Virus record (IMG/VR): IMGVR_UViG_3300033153_004940
Coordinates: 1 to 28,273 of that record
Length of the DNA stretch: 28,273 nucleotides
Direction: 5' to 3' (one strand)
From: a virus
Positions 6,803 to 15,413 of this stretch are shown here, piece by piece. Position numbers and translations under genes: made by a program. Below the pieces are notes generated by a model. That model was not told the origin of the DNA and did no database searches. It saw only the letters and a list, made by a program, of their open reading frames with translations. How positions within the stretch are numbered: the stretch's first letter is position 1; the number at the start of each line of letters is the position of its first letter.

Positions 6803-8443
6803 ATGAACTATTTCGACAAGAATCTCACCGCAGATATCGTTGATAAGATGGTATCTGAATTAAGGGCTAATAACGACAGGGCTAAAGAGGCTTACTTTGA
6901 CGAACTTGACGATTACTGGTATAACAGGGTAGCTGATGATGGATTCTCACAGGCTTACTTCCCCAAACTTGCTAACGAAACCCAGCCAGAGTTTGATGCA
7001 AGGGAAAAGATGGGCATACCTTGGGCAAGGATATTCTCGCAATATCAGAATTATTACTATTGGTACGGGAATACAACTTATGAGTGGCAGCCCAAAAAGA
7101 CAGAAAAGATTGCCTTTGACGAAGATAGAGAACCCACCGCAGAAGAAAAAGAAGCCAACCTATTAAACGATAAGCTCTTTGAAGTCAATGACTACCACGC
7201 CAAGAAATTTGAATATTTAACCACTACTTTTAGGTATGGGTGTGACTATCTAAAGCCTGATTTCGCCAGATACAACATAAGAAACGGTGAAGAGATTAAG
7301 GTAGACGGGGTTAATGGGTCAGGCATGACTTTGTGGCAAGAGATTAAGCCCTATTACGTCACCCCGATATATCACCCCAAATTCCACGATCAGGTACAAG
7401 CCGTAGTTATAGACTACATATTTGATGGCAATGGTGAGTATAAGATGGTTAAAGAGAATTTAGAGTATTCTGCTAACTATGAGAGGCGCTTAGAGTATAT
7501 AAGCCGTGACTCGTACTATACGACCAAGAGTGGCAAGCAGTTTGAGGGTATGTGGAGGGCTTGGGTAATAAAGCACGGTAAAAAGGATTGGGAGGAAATA
7601 CCCAATGACAACGGTAAGGTCGGCAAAAAGAATCCATATCAAATTATGCCTATTAATTTCTGGGAAACCTGGGACGGTGAGTCCATTATATCAAAAGCCA
7701 AAGAATTAATAAATAGGTATAATCTGGAGATTTCTACTGTAGCCAATGCTTTGAAATTCATGGGCTTTCCCATGCTTTCGTTCCGTGGTTTACGGCCTAA
7801 AGGCGGGGATTTGCAGACCGGCCCTAACAGAATCTTATATACTGGTGATCCTACCGGAAGTCAGTATTTTGAGATACTAGAGCCTGGCTATAACGAGGGA
7901 CCGGCCAACATGCTGTTAGATAAGCTGGAACGGTTCTTATCCTTTGTGTTTTCAGTGCCTTTAGAGGTATTGAACGGCATAGCTGAAAGCAAGAGCGGTA
8001 TACAGCTAGAAATGCTTTTTACTAGTTTGGTACAGTTAAGACAGCATATGCAAATGAGCATAACCAGGGCAGAACAGCAGTATATGTGGAACTCACTGTA
8101 TATCTGGGAAATGGAGAACGGTGGCAAGCACAAGTATACAGACGTTTTAAAGCCAGTAGTTACCTACGAAGAGAACATAGTACCGGCTAATAAGCAAGAG
8201 GAATTGACACAGGACATCATAAAAATGACCAATGGTTTAACGGCAAAAGAGGACGGGATATTAAAATACAACACCAGAATAGACAACTTTAAGGATGCCC
8301 AGAAGTTCAAACAGCAGACGGAATCCGAGCAAGAAGAACAGGCAGACAAGGAAGCGGAGAGGCTTAAGGGTAGTATGCCGTTAAACAGGTTCCAGAAAAA
8401 AGAAGATAAGAAACCGCCTTTTAACAAGCAGGGGGCTAAATAA
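6803..8443 (+). CDS. Portal protein
   Basis: The product has 546 residues from ATG 6803; a TTG at 6797 would add two. The size and place between terminase and MuF-like gene fit a portal, the dodecameric ring at the capsid vertex through which DNA enters. The N-terminal part has a long helical wing region, GIPWARIFSQYQNYYYWYGN. The C-terminal half has GIAESKSGIQLEMLFTSLVQLR, a typical portal stem and crown helix segment. The last 70 residues are very rich in Gln, Glu and Lys and end in a basic tail. There is no Shine-Dalgarno sequence, unlike most genes here; the promoter-like element sits directly upstream. It may be P22- or Mu-type; I cannot decide without alignment. Confidence 0.85.
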   Translation: MNYFDKNLTADIVDKMVSELRANNDRAKEAYFDELDDYWYNRVADDGFSQAYFPKLANETQPEFDAREKMGIPWARIFSQYQNYYYWYGNTTYEWQPKKTEKIAFDEDREPTAEEKEANLLNDKLFEVNDYHAKKFEYLTTTFRYGCDYLKPDFARYNIRNGEEIKVDGVNGSGMTLWQEIKPYYVTPIYHPKFHDQVQAVVIDYIFDGNGEYKMVKENLEYSANYERRLEYISRDSYYTTKSGKQFEGMWRAWVIKHGKKDWEEIPNDNGKVGKKNPYQIMPINFWETWDGESIISKAKELINRYNLEISTVANALKFMGFPMLSFRGLRPKGGDLQTGPNRILYTGDPTGSQYFEILEPGYNEGPANMLLDKLERFLSFVFSVPLEVLNGIAESKSGIQLEMLFTSLVQLRQHMQMSITRAEQQYMWNSLYIWEMENGGKHKYTDVLKPVVTYEENIVPANKQEELTQDIIKMTNGLTAKEDGILKYNTRIDNFKDAQKFKQQTESEQEEQADKEAERLKGSMPLNRFQKKEDKKPPFNKQGAK

Positions 8444-8742
8444 TGGATTTGACAGAACGTAAAAAGATTTATGAGTCTGGTGGTATGATTATTTGGGAGC
8501 CGGGGATGGAAAACGAACTGGAAATAATCCAACAAATACCCCAATTAAACAATGCGGAAATCACAATTACTTTGGACAAGGACATTATGCTTAAGGTGTC
8601 CAAGTACTATTTAAGCGGAACAGTAATAGGTTTGTTAAAAAAGACGGTTGATTATTTAGACAAACACGGGAGCATAAACAAGGATTCAGAAGGCTACCGG
8701 GAATTAAAAGATATGATAGAGTTTCTAAAAACAAAGAAATAA
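8443..8742 (+). CDS. Small helical protein, unknown
   Basis: The product has 99 residues. Its start shares a base with the portal stop (TAATG). It has no signal peptide. The middle is amphipathic (NAEITITLDKDIMLKVSKYYL), followed by a charged helical C-terminus (GYRELKDMIEFLKTKK). I recognise no family. It lies between portal and minor head protein, where phages often carry small head or scaffold helpers, but no feature points to one of these. It is coupled to the next gene by another TAATG. Confidence 0.6.
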   Translation: MDLTERKKIYESGGMIIWEPGMENELEIIQQIPQLNNAEITITLDKDIMLKVSKYYLSGTVIGLLKKTVDYLDKHGSINKDSEGYRELKDMIEFLKTKK

Positions 8743-9062
8743 TGAATGAACAGCTTGAAATTGAACTTACAGAAGACTTCCAGACCATCAACAAGGCAAT
8801 CCTTGCCGGGGTTGGACAGTTGGTTGACGAGTATATGCCTAAATTCGACACCGATGAACAAGGGCGCATTACCAGCAACATTCAGAATCTGGCTGTTAAG
8901 CAAGAGCTTGAACTTAAGATCAATGAATTTACTCAACCTTACTTACGGCTTATTCGAGACGAACTCGATGAATCTGAACTAGAGGTAATACTTGGAGTTA
9001 ATAAAGAAATATCAACCAAAGACGGTTCAACTACCAAGCTGGAAACGGCACCAGTTGATTAA
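8742..9062 (+). CDS. Small acidic helical protein, unknown
   Basis: The product has 106 residues and is strongly acidic, with helical segments from about residue 10 to 90 (QTINKAILAGVGQLVDEYM, LAVKQELELKINEF). The end is a short Thr/Lys-rich tail. It has no signal peptide or known motif. The start is coupled to the preceding gene by TAATG. An acidic helical protein just before the MuF-like gene could be a head-assembly helper, but this rests only on position. Confidence 0.58.
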   Translation: MNEQLEIELTEDFQTINKAILAGVGQLVDEYMPKFDTDEQGRITSNIQNLAVKQELELKINEFTQPYLRLIRDELDESELEVILGVNKEISTKDGSTTKLETAPVD

Positions 9063-9088
9063 GAATGAGATACTAAGGTACACACAGG

Positions 9089-9697
9089 ATGCCACTCAGA
9101 CAGGAAGATTTAGACGAGAGAATAGAGCAATGGTTCGCAGAAGCTGGGGTCGGTGAGTTCTTTGACATAGCAGAGATTAGCAGGGCGCAAGTAGAACTTG
9201 CATTGAACAGGAATTTTAGCCTAATCAATCAAGTTGACCGTGATATGAGTGCTGTCATAGGGCAGACCATAGCCAGGGCCATAGCCACTAAGTCAAGCCC
9301 CGCAGACCTTAAGAAAGAACTGATAAGGCTTAATACTCAAGGCGATTTAGAGTTAACGGCTTTAGAGATAACAGACAAGAACGGGGTTAAGCGGGTTATA
9401 GGGCTAGAGACTAGATTAAACACCATAGCACGTACAGAGTTATTTAAGACCGAAGAGGACACCAAGATACAGACCTCAGAAGAGTTGTTAGATGACCCCG
9501 TAGGTACAGCTAAAACAGCCAGAGACAAGAGCGTAAGGCCCAGACACAAGGCATGGCAGGGATGGACAATGAAGCTAAGTGATTGGATGAAAGCACCGGA
9601 TAGGCCCGGTCAATTACCTAATTGCAGATGTACTTTAATTATAGACGAAACAAGTGAATTTAAAGGAACGCTACACAAAACGTTACCAGGAGGTTAA
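9089..9697 (+). CDS. Minor head protein, MuF / SPP1 gp7-like
   Basis: The product has 202 residues. The C-terminal half carries the MuF signature: ARTELFK (residues 114-120), then RPRHKAWQGW (150-159), then PGQLPNCRCTLI (173-184) with the Cys-Arg-Cys pair. In the family this domain sits in the capsid near the portal and helps head morphogenesis or is ejected with DNA. The N-terminal part is helical. At 202 residues it is shorter than many MuF proteins and carries no C-terminal toxin domain. An AAGG lies about 10 bases before the ATG. Its place right after portal and two small genes is standard. Confidence 0.87.
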   Translation: MPLRQEDLDERIEQWFAEAGVGEFFDIAEISRAQVELALNRNFSLINQVDRDMSAVIGQTIARAIATKSSPADLKKELIRLNTQGDLELTALEITDKNGVKRVIGLETRLNTIARTELFKTEEDTKIQTSEELLDDPVGTAKTARDKSVRPRHKAWQGWTMKLSDWMKAPDRPGQLPNCRCTLIIDETSEFKGTLHKTLPGG

Positions 9698-9698
9698 T

Positions 9699-9899
9699 GT
9701 GTTTATCAAGCTTAATGGGATTGATTTTAATGTTCCGAACTGTGAGTCGTTGGATGTTGACCACGATGATTATTTTATGTTATCCCTTGGCTCTGGGGAA
9801 AATGCCATTTTAAAGTTCACCCCGTCCAATCTAGGGGAAAAGGAATTTAAAGCCAAACAAAAGGCACTTCGTAAATATGTAAAGGAGAACTCGATATGA
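9699..9899 (+). CDS. Small protein, unknown; GTG start
   Basis: The product has 66 residues if it starts at GTG 9699, which follows AGGAGG at 9688-9693. The frame is open further upstream to GTG 9654, but that would overlap the MuF gene and lacks a ribosome site. It has a beta-type N-terminal half (IKLNGIDFNVPNCESLDV) and a basic helical C-terminus (EKEFKAKQKALRKYVKEN). A competing ATG at 9697 in another frame would make a 38-residue hydrophobic peptide ending at 9813; see findings. The GTG frame is favoured because its stop is joined to the next gene by ATGA. I recognise no family. Confidence 0.55.
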   Translation: MFIKLNGIDFNVPNCESLDVDHDDYFMLSLGSGENAILKFTPSNLGEKEFKAKQKALRKYVKENSI

Positions 9900-10156
9900 A
9901 ACGACTCTTCATTATCGGTCTGGTATGTGGATTCTGTTTTATAGGCTGTCAGCAACAGTCAGTACAGCAAAAGAAAGCAGAAGAAATGAAGGCTAAAGGC
10001 AAAGCCACAATGAAAAACGTTGTCAAACAATTAAAAGCTAACGAATGGGTTAAACGAGGTGATTATTGGGAAGACCGTAGCGGTACAAGGTGGATGGCAG
10101 TAATAGCCGATAGTACAGGGGCTGTTATTATCAGGCGTCAAAAAAATGAAAAATAA
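9896..10156 (+). CDS. Predicted lipoprotein
   Basis: The product has 86 residues. Lys-Arg, a hydrophobic stretch and the lipobox FIG-C at about residue 18, followed by Gln-Gln, indicate a lipoprotein; Gln after the Cys fits outer-membrane sorting in a diderm. Next comes a charged helical linker (KKAEEMKAKGKATMKN) and a small C-terminal beta unit (DYWEDRSGTRWMAVIADSTGAV). Lipoproteins inside phage late operons are often superinfection-exclusion or lysis factors; neither can be shown here. It is coupled to the previous gene by ATGA, and its 3' end overlaps the start of the giant repeat protein by 11 bases. Confidence 0.65.
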   Translation: MKRLFIIGLVCGFCFIGCQQQSVQQKKAEEMKAKGKATMKNVVKQLKANEWVKRGDYWEDRSGTRWMAVIADSTGAVIIRRQKNEK

Positions 10157-13100
10157 ACTATTCTTACTGGTACTACTGTTTACCTTTGCCCATGCTACCA
10201 CCGGCTGGTATTCGGATCGGGTAGTTAATCGGGCTGGCATAGGGCAGTATAACGCCAAGGTAGAGTTGCGTAGCTGGGATGACACCACTACTACAGACTA
10301 TTACGATACTACTAATAGTGATGGGGAATGGGGTCTTACCATAGAGGCTAATGACTATGGAGTCTTTATAGATTCTGTATATCAGGCTAGGTTTATATTT
10401 GTACCTGATATAATGGGTAATATAACCTTCGGCTTTAACATTACCGATACATTGAGGGTGCAAACGTTAAGAGTAGATTCGGCTTTTTACTTTCCTAACG
10501 CAGTACCTGATTCGGCCAAATTTGCTCAACACGCAGATACAGCGGCTTATACGTCTACTGTTGCGGATAGTACCAGGGCTGCACGTAAAGCGGATTCGGC
10601 TTATATCTGGTCGGCTTTTGCTGATAGTTCACAGGTAACGGACACCGCCACAATAAGCCTTTATTCTGATACTGCTGGGGTGAGCGATACAGCTACGTTA
10701 GCCTTATTTGCGGATACAGCCGGTGTGTGCGATACATCCACTACGGCTTTGTATGCTGATACTGCTGGTGTTTCGGATACATCCACCCTAGCTTTATACG
10801 CTGATACAGCCGGGGTAAGTGACACATCTACTACGGCATTATACGCCGATACCGCTGGGGTATCAGATACAGCGACGCTGGCTTTGACCTCAGATTTTGC
10901 GGAAACTAGTAGGGTTTCAGACACATCGACTTTAGCTCTTTATGCCGACACAGCCGGAGTATGTGATACTGCAACGCTTTCCCTTTATGCTGATACGGCG
11001 GGGGTGAGCGATACTGCAACGCTAAGTTTGACTTCTGATTTTGCTGATAGTGCCGCTGGGTCTGCCCGTTTAGGTGGTCGTTCATTAGGCACATCCGGTG
11101 CGACTGTACCACTTTTAAATGGTTCGAATACCCATAGCGGAACGAATACGTTCTCTGGTGTTTTGTCTGCTACCGGAAGTTTATTAGCAGGGTCAAATAT
11201 AATACAGGTTGTTGGGTATTCTTCCAGAGTTCCGCGTCTTGGTGCTGACACTTTGTACGATTTCGCTAATAGCGATTTAGTAGCCTTAATCAAAAATACA
11301 GACATTATATTTAGTGATTCGATATATGCCGTTATTGCTGAGTTTGATTCCCTGCACAGTACAGCTATTAAGGGTGCTTCCGGTTGGATAGATTCAGCAT
11401 CGGTCACTAATTTCGCAGATACCGCAAGCGGGGCATTAAGGCATGGAGGGTACTTAATAGGAACCTCTGGGGGTACTGTACCGCTTTTAAACGGGACTAA
11501 TACGTTTAGCGGAACGAATACGTTCTCTGATTCCAATGCCTTTACTGTTGCAATATATGTTAATAGAAGTGAAATAGACACCATAAGGGGCGATACCTTA
11601 AACTTCAACGATGGTCATTTTGAACATGCCGAAATTGATACCGTACATGGTGATACCCTTGATTATAACGATGGTCATTTTGAGCATTTAAGCGCAGACA
11701 CCGTACATGGTGATACGTGCGATTTCCTTAATGCAAGGCTTGATACGTTGTCAGGCGATACAGCTAATTTTAAGCACATAGTTGCCCAGAAGATATATGC
11801 CGATACCATAGGTGGAGTTATAGACACCGGATCAGTTACCAATTTTAAGGTAACTAAACTGTATAATGGTGCGGCCTTATGCGCCTTACTAGAAACCGAT
11901 AACATGACTATTAGCGATTCTTTAGAGACAAGGCACGTGGTAGCTGATAGCATTTATGGGTTTATAGTCAGTGGTACAGGGTGGGTTGATTCAGCACAGA
12001 CTTGTAATTTTGCCGATACGGTTAGTGGTGCTTTGAGACATGGTGGTTATCTAATAGGAACATCCGGCGCTACTGTTCCGCTTCTAAACGGCACGAATAC
12101 CTATTCTGATTCAAACGCCTTTACCGATGCCGTCCTGATTGAACTGGGTCGGCTGGATTCGATTCGAGGCGATACTCTTGATTTTGATGATGGAAATATT
12201 ACGACCATTTACACGGGAACAATAAACGACAATGGTGGCGGTACTATTACAATGGGGAATACAACACGATGGGGGACGGGCAATCACATACAAATAGCAT
12301 CTAACACCATTACTGACCAAGGCGGAACAGGGACTATATATTTTAACGCCTCACAATCTGGCAATCCATCTGGGCCGTCAGCAAAAGTCTACGGCATGGC
12401 TGTAGAAATAAATGCTGATGGTGACGGTGGTGATTTGACTCTAGGGGCAGTCGACGATGCGACATTTACCGTAGGAGATCAATTAAACCTTTTGGCCGGT
12501 GCTACTGATACTGTAAATGTAATAAGGGGTTATTTCTCAGCAGATACAATTATCAATGGATACATAAAAGACTTAGACGGTTGGGTGGATAGTGCCGTTA
12601 CCTGTGATACTGCTACAACGGCTCTATATGCTGATACAGCAGACGGGGCTTTATATCTGCAAGGGTTCCAGATTGGAGTAGCGGCAAATAAAGCCCCTGG
12701 TGATTCGCTTGTGTTGGCTTCTGATACTATTACCTGGAGCGCACCGGCTACATTCAGCGACGTAATTATCTTTAGTGACTCTGTACAGCTTAGTAGTGAT
12801 TTGGAATTAACAGGTGTATTATTGAGTTCTACACCAGATACGGTTTTAGTGATAAGCGCAGATGACGCTTTGTTTCATGGTGAAGTCACTGTAAGGGAAA
12901 GTCTCTACGTAACAGAGGGGGGTAGGTTTAACACTGATTTAACGGTTGACGATTCGTTGTCTGTTAACGACATAGGGGTAGCCCATATAAGGGCTGATAC
13001 TATTCGGGGTGATACGGCTAATTTTACTCATGGAGATTTTCAAAAGATATATGTTGATACTTTAGTGGGCGGTTCACCGGTATATGTAGAGGACAGCCTA

Positions 13101-13607
13101 AAATGCGATGGGGTTATATATGCCGAATCGCTTGTGGTAGGTAGTTATTTTGCACATACTGTCCCTCACGCTTATATGTGGTTTACCGATTCAAACTTTA
13201 CTCTTGCGCTTTCAAAAGACGAAACTGTTATCGTAACCAATAATGTACAGGCTAATCTTTGGGACACTCTCGGCACTCCCGGTATGACGTGGCTGGACAG
13301 TGGTTTTTTAGAAATGGACGTGGCCGGTCATTGTGAATTTACTGGCATATTAAGCGCAACCGTTACATCAAATAATGACAGCCTTGAAATAGGGTTTATG
13401 AAGAAAAATGCCGGTGTTTATTCGTGGTGTTTGGGTCATGTGGATTGGGCACCTCAAACAACAAAATGGACTGATCCGGTTCCATTTATGGCAGATTGTG
13501 ATGTATCTGTAAATGATACGGTATGTGTAGTAGTAATTAACCGCCACGACGATGATGATATAACGCTTATCACCGGATCATGGCGAGCCAAATGGATACA
13601 CCCATAG
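10146..13607 (+). CDS. Giant exported repeat protein, fibre or adhesin-like
   Basis: The product has 1153 residues. It has a signal peptide-like start (KNKLFLLVLLFTFAHA), then a beta domain like a surface-protein linker (AKVELRSWDDTTTTDYYDT). Residues about 174-310 hold 15-residue repeats (DTAGVSDTATLALYA). Next come three TVPLLNG-NT copies (near 11087, 11460 and 12057), typical of phage fibre text, with 20-residue GDTLDYNDGHFEH units between the second and third. The last 150 residues (LEIGFMKKNAGVYSW, ending WIHP) resemble a C1q/TNF-type jelly-roll head. The layout suggests a trimeric shaft with a binding tip. A cleavable export signal is unexpected for a virion fibre, so it may be displayed by the host cell. 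The size and position inside the head module are striking. Confidence 0.75.
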   Translation: MKNKLFLLVLLFTFAHATTGWYSDRVVNRAGIGQYNAKVELRSWDDTTTTDYYDTTNSDGEWGLTIEANDYGVFIDSVYQARFIFVPDIMGNITFGFNITDTLRVQTLRVDSAFYFPNAVPDSAKFAQHADTAAYTSTVADSTRAARKADSAYIWSAFADSSQVTDTATISLYSDTAGVSDTATLALFADTAGVCDTSTTALYADTAGVSDTSTLALYADTAGVSDTSTTALYADTAGVSDTATLALTSDFAETSRVSDTSTLALYADTAGVCDTATLSLYADTAGVSDTATLSLTSDFADSAAGSARLGGRSLGTSGATVPLLNGSNTHSGTNTFSGVLSATGSLLAGSNIIQVVGYSSRVPRLGADTLYDFANSDLVALIKNTDIIFSDSIYAVIAEFDSLHSTAIKGASGWIDSASVTNFADTASGALRHGGYLIGTSGGTVPLLNGTNTFSGTNTFSDSNAFTVAIYVNRSEIDTIRGDTLNFNDGHFEHAEIDTVHGDTLDYNDGHFEHLSADTVHGDTCDFLNARLDTLSGDTANFKHIVAQKIYADTIGGVIDTGSVTNFKVTKLYNGAALCALLETDNMTISDSLETRHVVADSIYGFIVSGTGWVDSAQTCNFADTVSGALRHGGYLIGTSGATVPLLNGTNTYSDSNAFTDAVLIELGRLDSIRGDTLDFDDGNITTIYTGTINDNGGGTITMGNTTRWGTGNHIQIASNTITDQGGTGTIYFNASQSGNPSGPSAKVYGMAVEINADGDGGDLTLGAVDDATFTVGDQLNLLAGATDTVNVIRGYFSADTIINGYIKDLDGWVDSAVTCDTATTALYADTADGALYLQGFQIGVAANKAPGDSLVLASDTITWSAPATFSDVIIFSDSVQLSSDLELTGVLLSSTPDTVLVISADDALFHGEVTVRESLYVTEGGRFNTDLTVDDSLSVNDIGVAHIRADTIRGDTANFTHGDFQKIYVDTLVGGSPVYVEDSLKCDGVIYAESLVVGSYFAHTVPHAYMWFTDSNFTLALSKDETVIVTNNVQANLWDTLGTPGMTWLDSGFLEMDVAGHCEFTGILSATVTSNNDSLEIGFMKKNAGVYSWCLGHVDWAPQTTKWTDPVPFMADCDVSVNDTVCVVVINRHDDDDITLITGSWRAKWIHP
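10668..11081 (+). repeat. 45-bp tandem repeats within the giant fibre-like gene
   Basis: Unit starts fall at 10668, 10713, 10758, 10803, 10848, 10893, 10947, 10992 and 11037. The period is 45 bases (15 residues), with one 54-base variant at 10893. Each unit encodes a version of DTAGVSDTATLALYA. Codons vary at third positions, so the protein repeat is conserved more than the DNA, which suggests selection for structure. One isolated copy recurs near 12609. Confidence 0.9.
11577..11756 (+). repeat. 60-bp tandem repeats within the giant fibre-like gene
   Basis: Units start at 11577, 11637 and 11697, with a shorter 45-base unit at 11697 before another GDT unit at 11742. They encode versions of DTIRGDTLNFNDGHFEHAEI. 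A related unit occurs near 12985. The 20-residue period fits a beta-helix or beta-prism shaft turn (inference). Confidence 0.82.
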
Positions 13608-13615
13608 GATAAATT

Positions 13616-14338
13616 ATGCCAGACGCAGTAGTAGGAACAACGTCATATATAAGCAGTAACGACTTAGGGGTCTTTGACAATATGTATAAACAGGCTGGGC
13701 CTAATCGTGTTAATACGGCACTCACCTGGGCGTTTGGTCAGGTAAACGAAGTACTGGTTTTAAAAGTGCCTGTCCCATTAAAAAAGACTTCTACTGGTGA
13801 ATACGATTCTAGTGTAAAGACTTGGCAAGCCCTGTTAGCTTTAGACTACATATACAGGGGTAACGCACCGGAAAAGGCGGATAGCTATATGTTAGCCGTT
13901 ACTAATCCTGATGGAACGGGCATACTAGACAGGTACTTAAAGGGCGAATGGGTGCCGGAAGTAATGACCACCGTAGCAGAGGTAGGCTTTCAGCAAGCAG
14001 TAGCAGGGTCAAGCAATAGCGGTTCTGGCAAGCTGGTAATAGACGTTAGGGCTAAGTATGACGATGACCGGGACCGGACATGGACTTTTATTGTTACTAC
14101 GGCTGGCGCAGTAGGCACAATGGTCTTTAAATGGAAGTCTGATCTTGACAGTAGCACCTATACTGAAAACGTTCTTAGTTCTAGCGATTGGCTATACTTT
14201 GAGTGGGGTCTTAAGGGCTATTGTGTGGGTGATGCGGCTGGTGACTTTGTGGTTAATGATAGTTTCACCGTCAAAGGAATACCACAGCAAGCAGATTTAC
14301 AGGGCATGGGACCAAGCACAGCGGGGTTATTACGATGA
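13616..14338 (+). CDS. Head-tail adaptor-like protein with C-terminal beta domain
   Basis: The product has 240 residues. Residues 1 to about 100 look like a helical head-tail connector of the DUF1320 / Mu gp36 kind (VNTALTWAFGQVNEVLVLKVPVP, then WQALLALDYIYRGN). These proteins bind under the portal and prepare the tail junction. The C-terminal 120 residues are beta-rich with Gly and Asp (KLVIDVRAKYDDDRDRTW, MVFKWKSDL) and are extra compared with the usual adaptor. No clear ribosome site is seen. It is followed by tail-completion-like and terminator-like genes, the order expected for a connector block. The family call is from pattern memory only. Confidence 0.5.
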   Translation: MPDAVVGTTSYISSNDLGVFDNMYKQAGPNRVNTALTWAFGQVNEVLVLKVPVPLKKTSTGEYDSSVKTWQALLALDYIYRGNAPEKADSYMLAVTNPDGTGILDRYLKGEWVPEVMTTVAEVGFQQAVAGSSNSGSGKLVIDVRAKYDDDRDRTWTFIVTTAGAVGTMVFKWKSDLDSSTYTENVLSSSDWLYFEWGLKGYCVGDAAGDFVVNDSFTVKGIPQQADLQGMGPSTAGLLR

Positions 14339-14907
14339 ATTTTGATATAGCCATACAAGATAAAAGAATACAAAAGATGCTTAATAAGGCATGGTGGACG
14401 TTAATAGCGCCCCAAAGAAAGAAAATGTTTAAGGATATAGCGGTAGCAGTACAAAAAGACATTCATTGGAATTTTGACCACGACAGGACATACGATGACC
14501 AGCGAATGCCAAAACTAACAGCCACTACGTGGCGGTTAAAGAACTTGGGTATGATTACGGCTAAATCCGGCAAGCGGAAAGGCAAAAGAATGACTGCTGC
14601 TCAAATCAGAGCAAAGCGCCTAAGACAGAGCAAGAGTGCTGGTAGTTCGGCTGGTAGGGTGATAAGGGCAAGCAAGCTATATGTTACGGGCTTGTTGCAG
14701 AAAATAAGATTCAATGCAAATGCAGACAGGGCTATTGTTTGGAGTCCGGCAGACTACGCATTAGCACTTAATGAACGCTCGCGTGTCCGGCCCTGGGGTG
14801 GCAAATCAAGACCAGCAAAGCCATTTAAGTTTATGGGTTTTGGTAAAAGAGTGCTGGGCAAGATAGATAAGATACTTGTTAAACACATTTTCAATAAGAT
14901 ACGATAA
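14335..14907 (+). CDS. Tail-completion / virion morphogenesis protein (Mu gpG-like)
   Basis: The product has 190 residues and is very basic. It shows the pattern of the phage virion morphogenesis family: a Lys- and Arg-rich middle (KSGKRKGKRMTAAQIRAKRLR), then LYVTGLLQKIRF where such proteins have the 'tG.L..si' segment, then DYALALNERSRVRPWGG, matching 'YA..hq.G'. In relatives it completes or joins head and tail. The start is coupled to the previous gene by ATGA, and its stop is shared with the next ATG. I am fairly sure of the family type and less sure of the exact role. Confidence 0.68.
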   Translation: MNFDIAIQDKRIQKMLNKAWWTLIAPQRKKMFKDIAVAVQKDIHWNFDHDRTYDDQRMPKLTATTWRLKNLGMITAKSGKRKGKRMTAAQIRAKRLRQSKSAGSSAGRVIRASKLYVTGLLQKIRFNANADRAIVWSPADYALALNERSRVRPWGGKSRPAKPFKFMGFGKRVLGKIDKILVKHIFNKIR

Positions 14908-15404
14908 TGCCAGACCTTAAAGACTACGGTAACTTAATACAGACCGCTATTCTAGCGGATAGCACTATTGGCGCATTGCCCCGGCTGGTGGTTGCCAATA
15001 CGTCTATAAACGATGACGAGGACATAGAAAAACAGCTTAAAGTAATAATGGGCGATAATGACAACTTGATAAATATTACTAATCACAGGATAGAGGACAG
15101 CGAGCCGTACTCAAGCGGTCAAAAAAAATTATACTCTTTTCAATCAGACATATACGTAGCAATAAGGACACAGCAAAACTTTGATACAGATGATAACGAT
15201 ACGATCCCTACAATGGGAACTCCGGCATGGGGTACTAACATAGAAACAATGGCAGGCTATATAAGAACTGCTCTTAATTACAATAAGTTAACAGGTGATT
15301 ACCTGGAACTAGGGGGTGAAATTATTACTAGTGAACCCGCAATAGATACAAGAGATGGGATGTTTTATATTATGCTGACCCACCAGGGCCGGTTATACGA
15401 ATAA
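14907..15404 (+). CDS. Tail terminator-like protein (Mu gp37 type)
   Basis: The product has 165 residues with no signal peptide. It begins with a helix (DLKDYGNLIQTAILAD), followed by strands with a long acidic insertion (NFDTDDNDTIPTMG) and an ending FYIMLTHQGRLYE that looks like a final strand pair. Size, layout and position after the morphogenesis protein fit a tail terminator, the ring that caps the tail tube before joining the head. No motif is decisive. The start is joined to the previous stop by TAATG. Confidence 0.5.
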   Translation: MPDLKDYGNLIQTAILADSTIGALPRLVVANTSINDDEDIEKQLKVIMGDNDNLINITNHRIEDSEPYSSGQKKLYSFQSDIYVAIRTQQNFDTDDNDTIPTMGTPAWGTNIETMAGYIRTALNYNKLTGDYLELGGEIITSEPAIDTRDGMFYIMLTHQGRLYE

Positions 15405-15413
15405 GGAGATAGA

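Noticed and set aside
10655-11081. Short regular repeats considered as a CRISPR array
   Set aside because: The 45-base units have no spacers and are in-frame protein repeats inside a long open gene.
10985-11608. Long reverse-strand open frame of about 207 codons opposite the fibre-like gene
   Set aside because: It mirrors the biased repeat codons of the + strand gene, has no ribosome site and lies within a region where all genes run forward.
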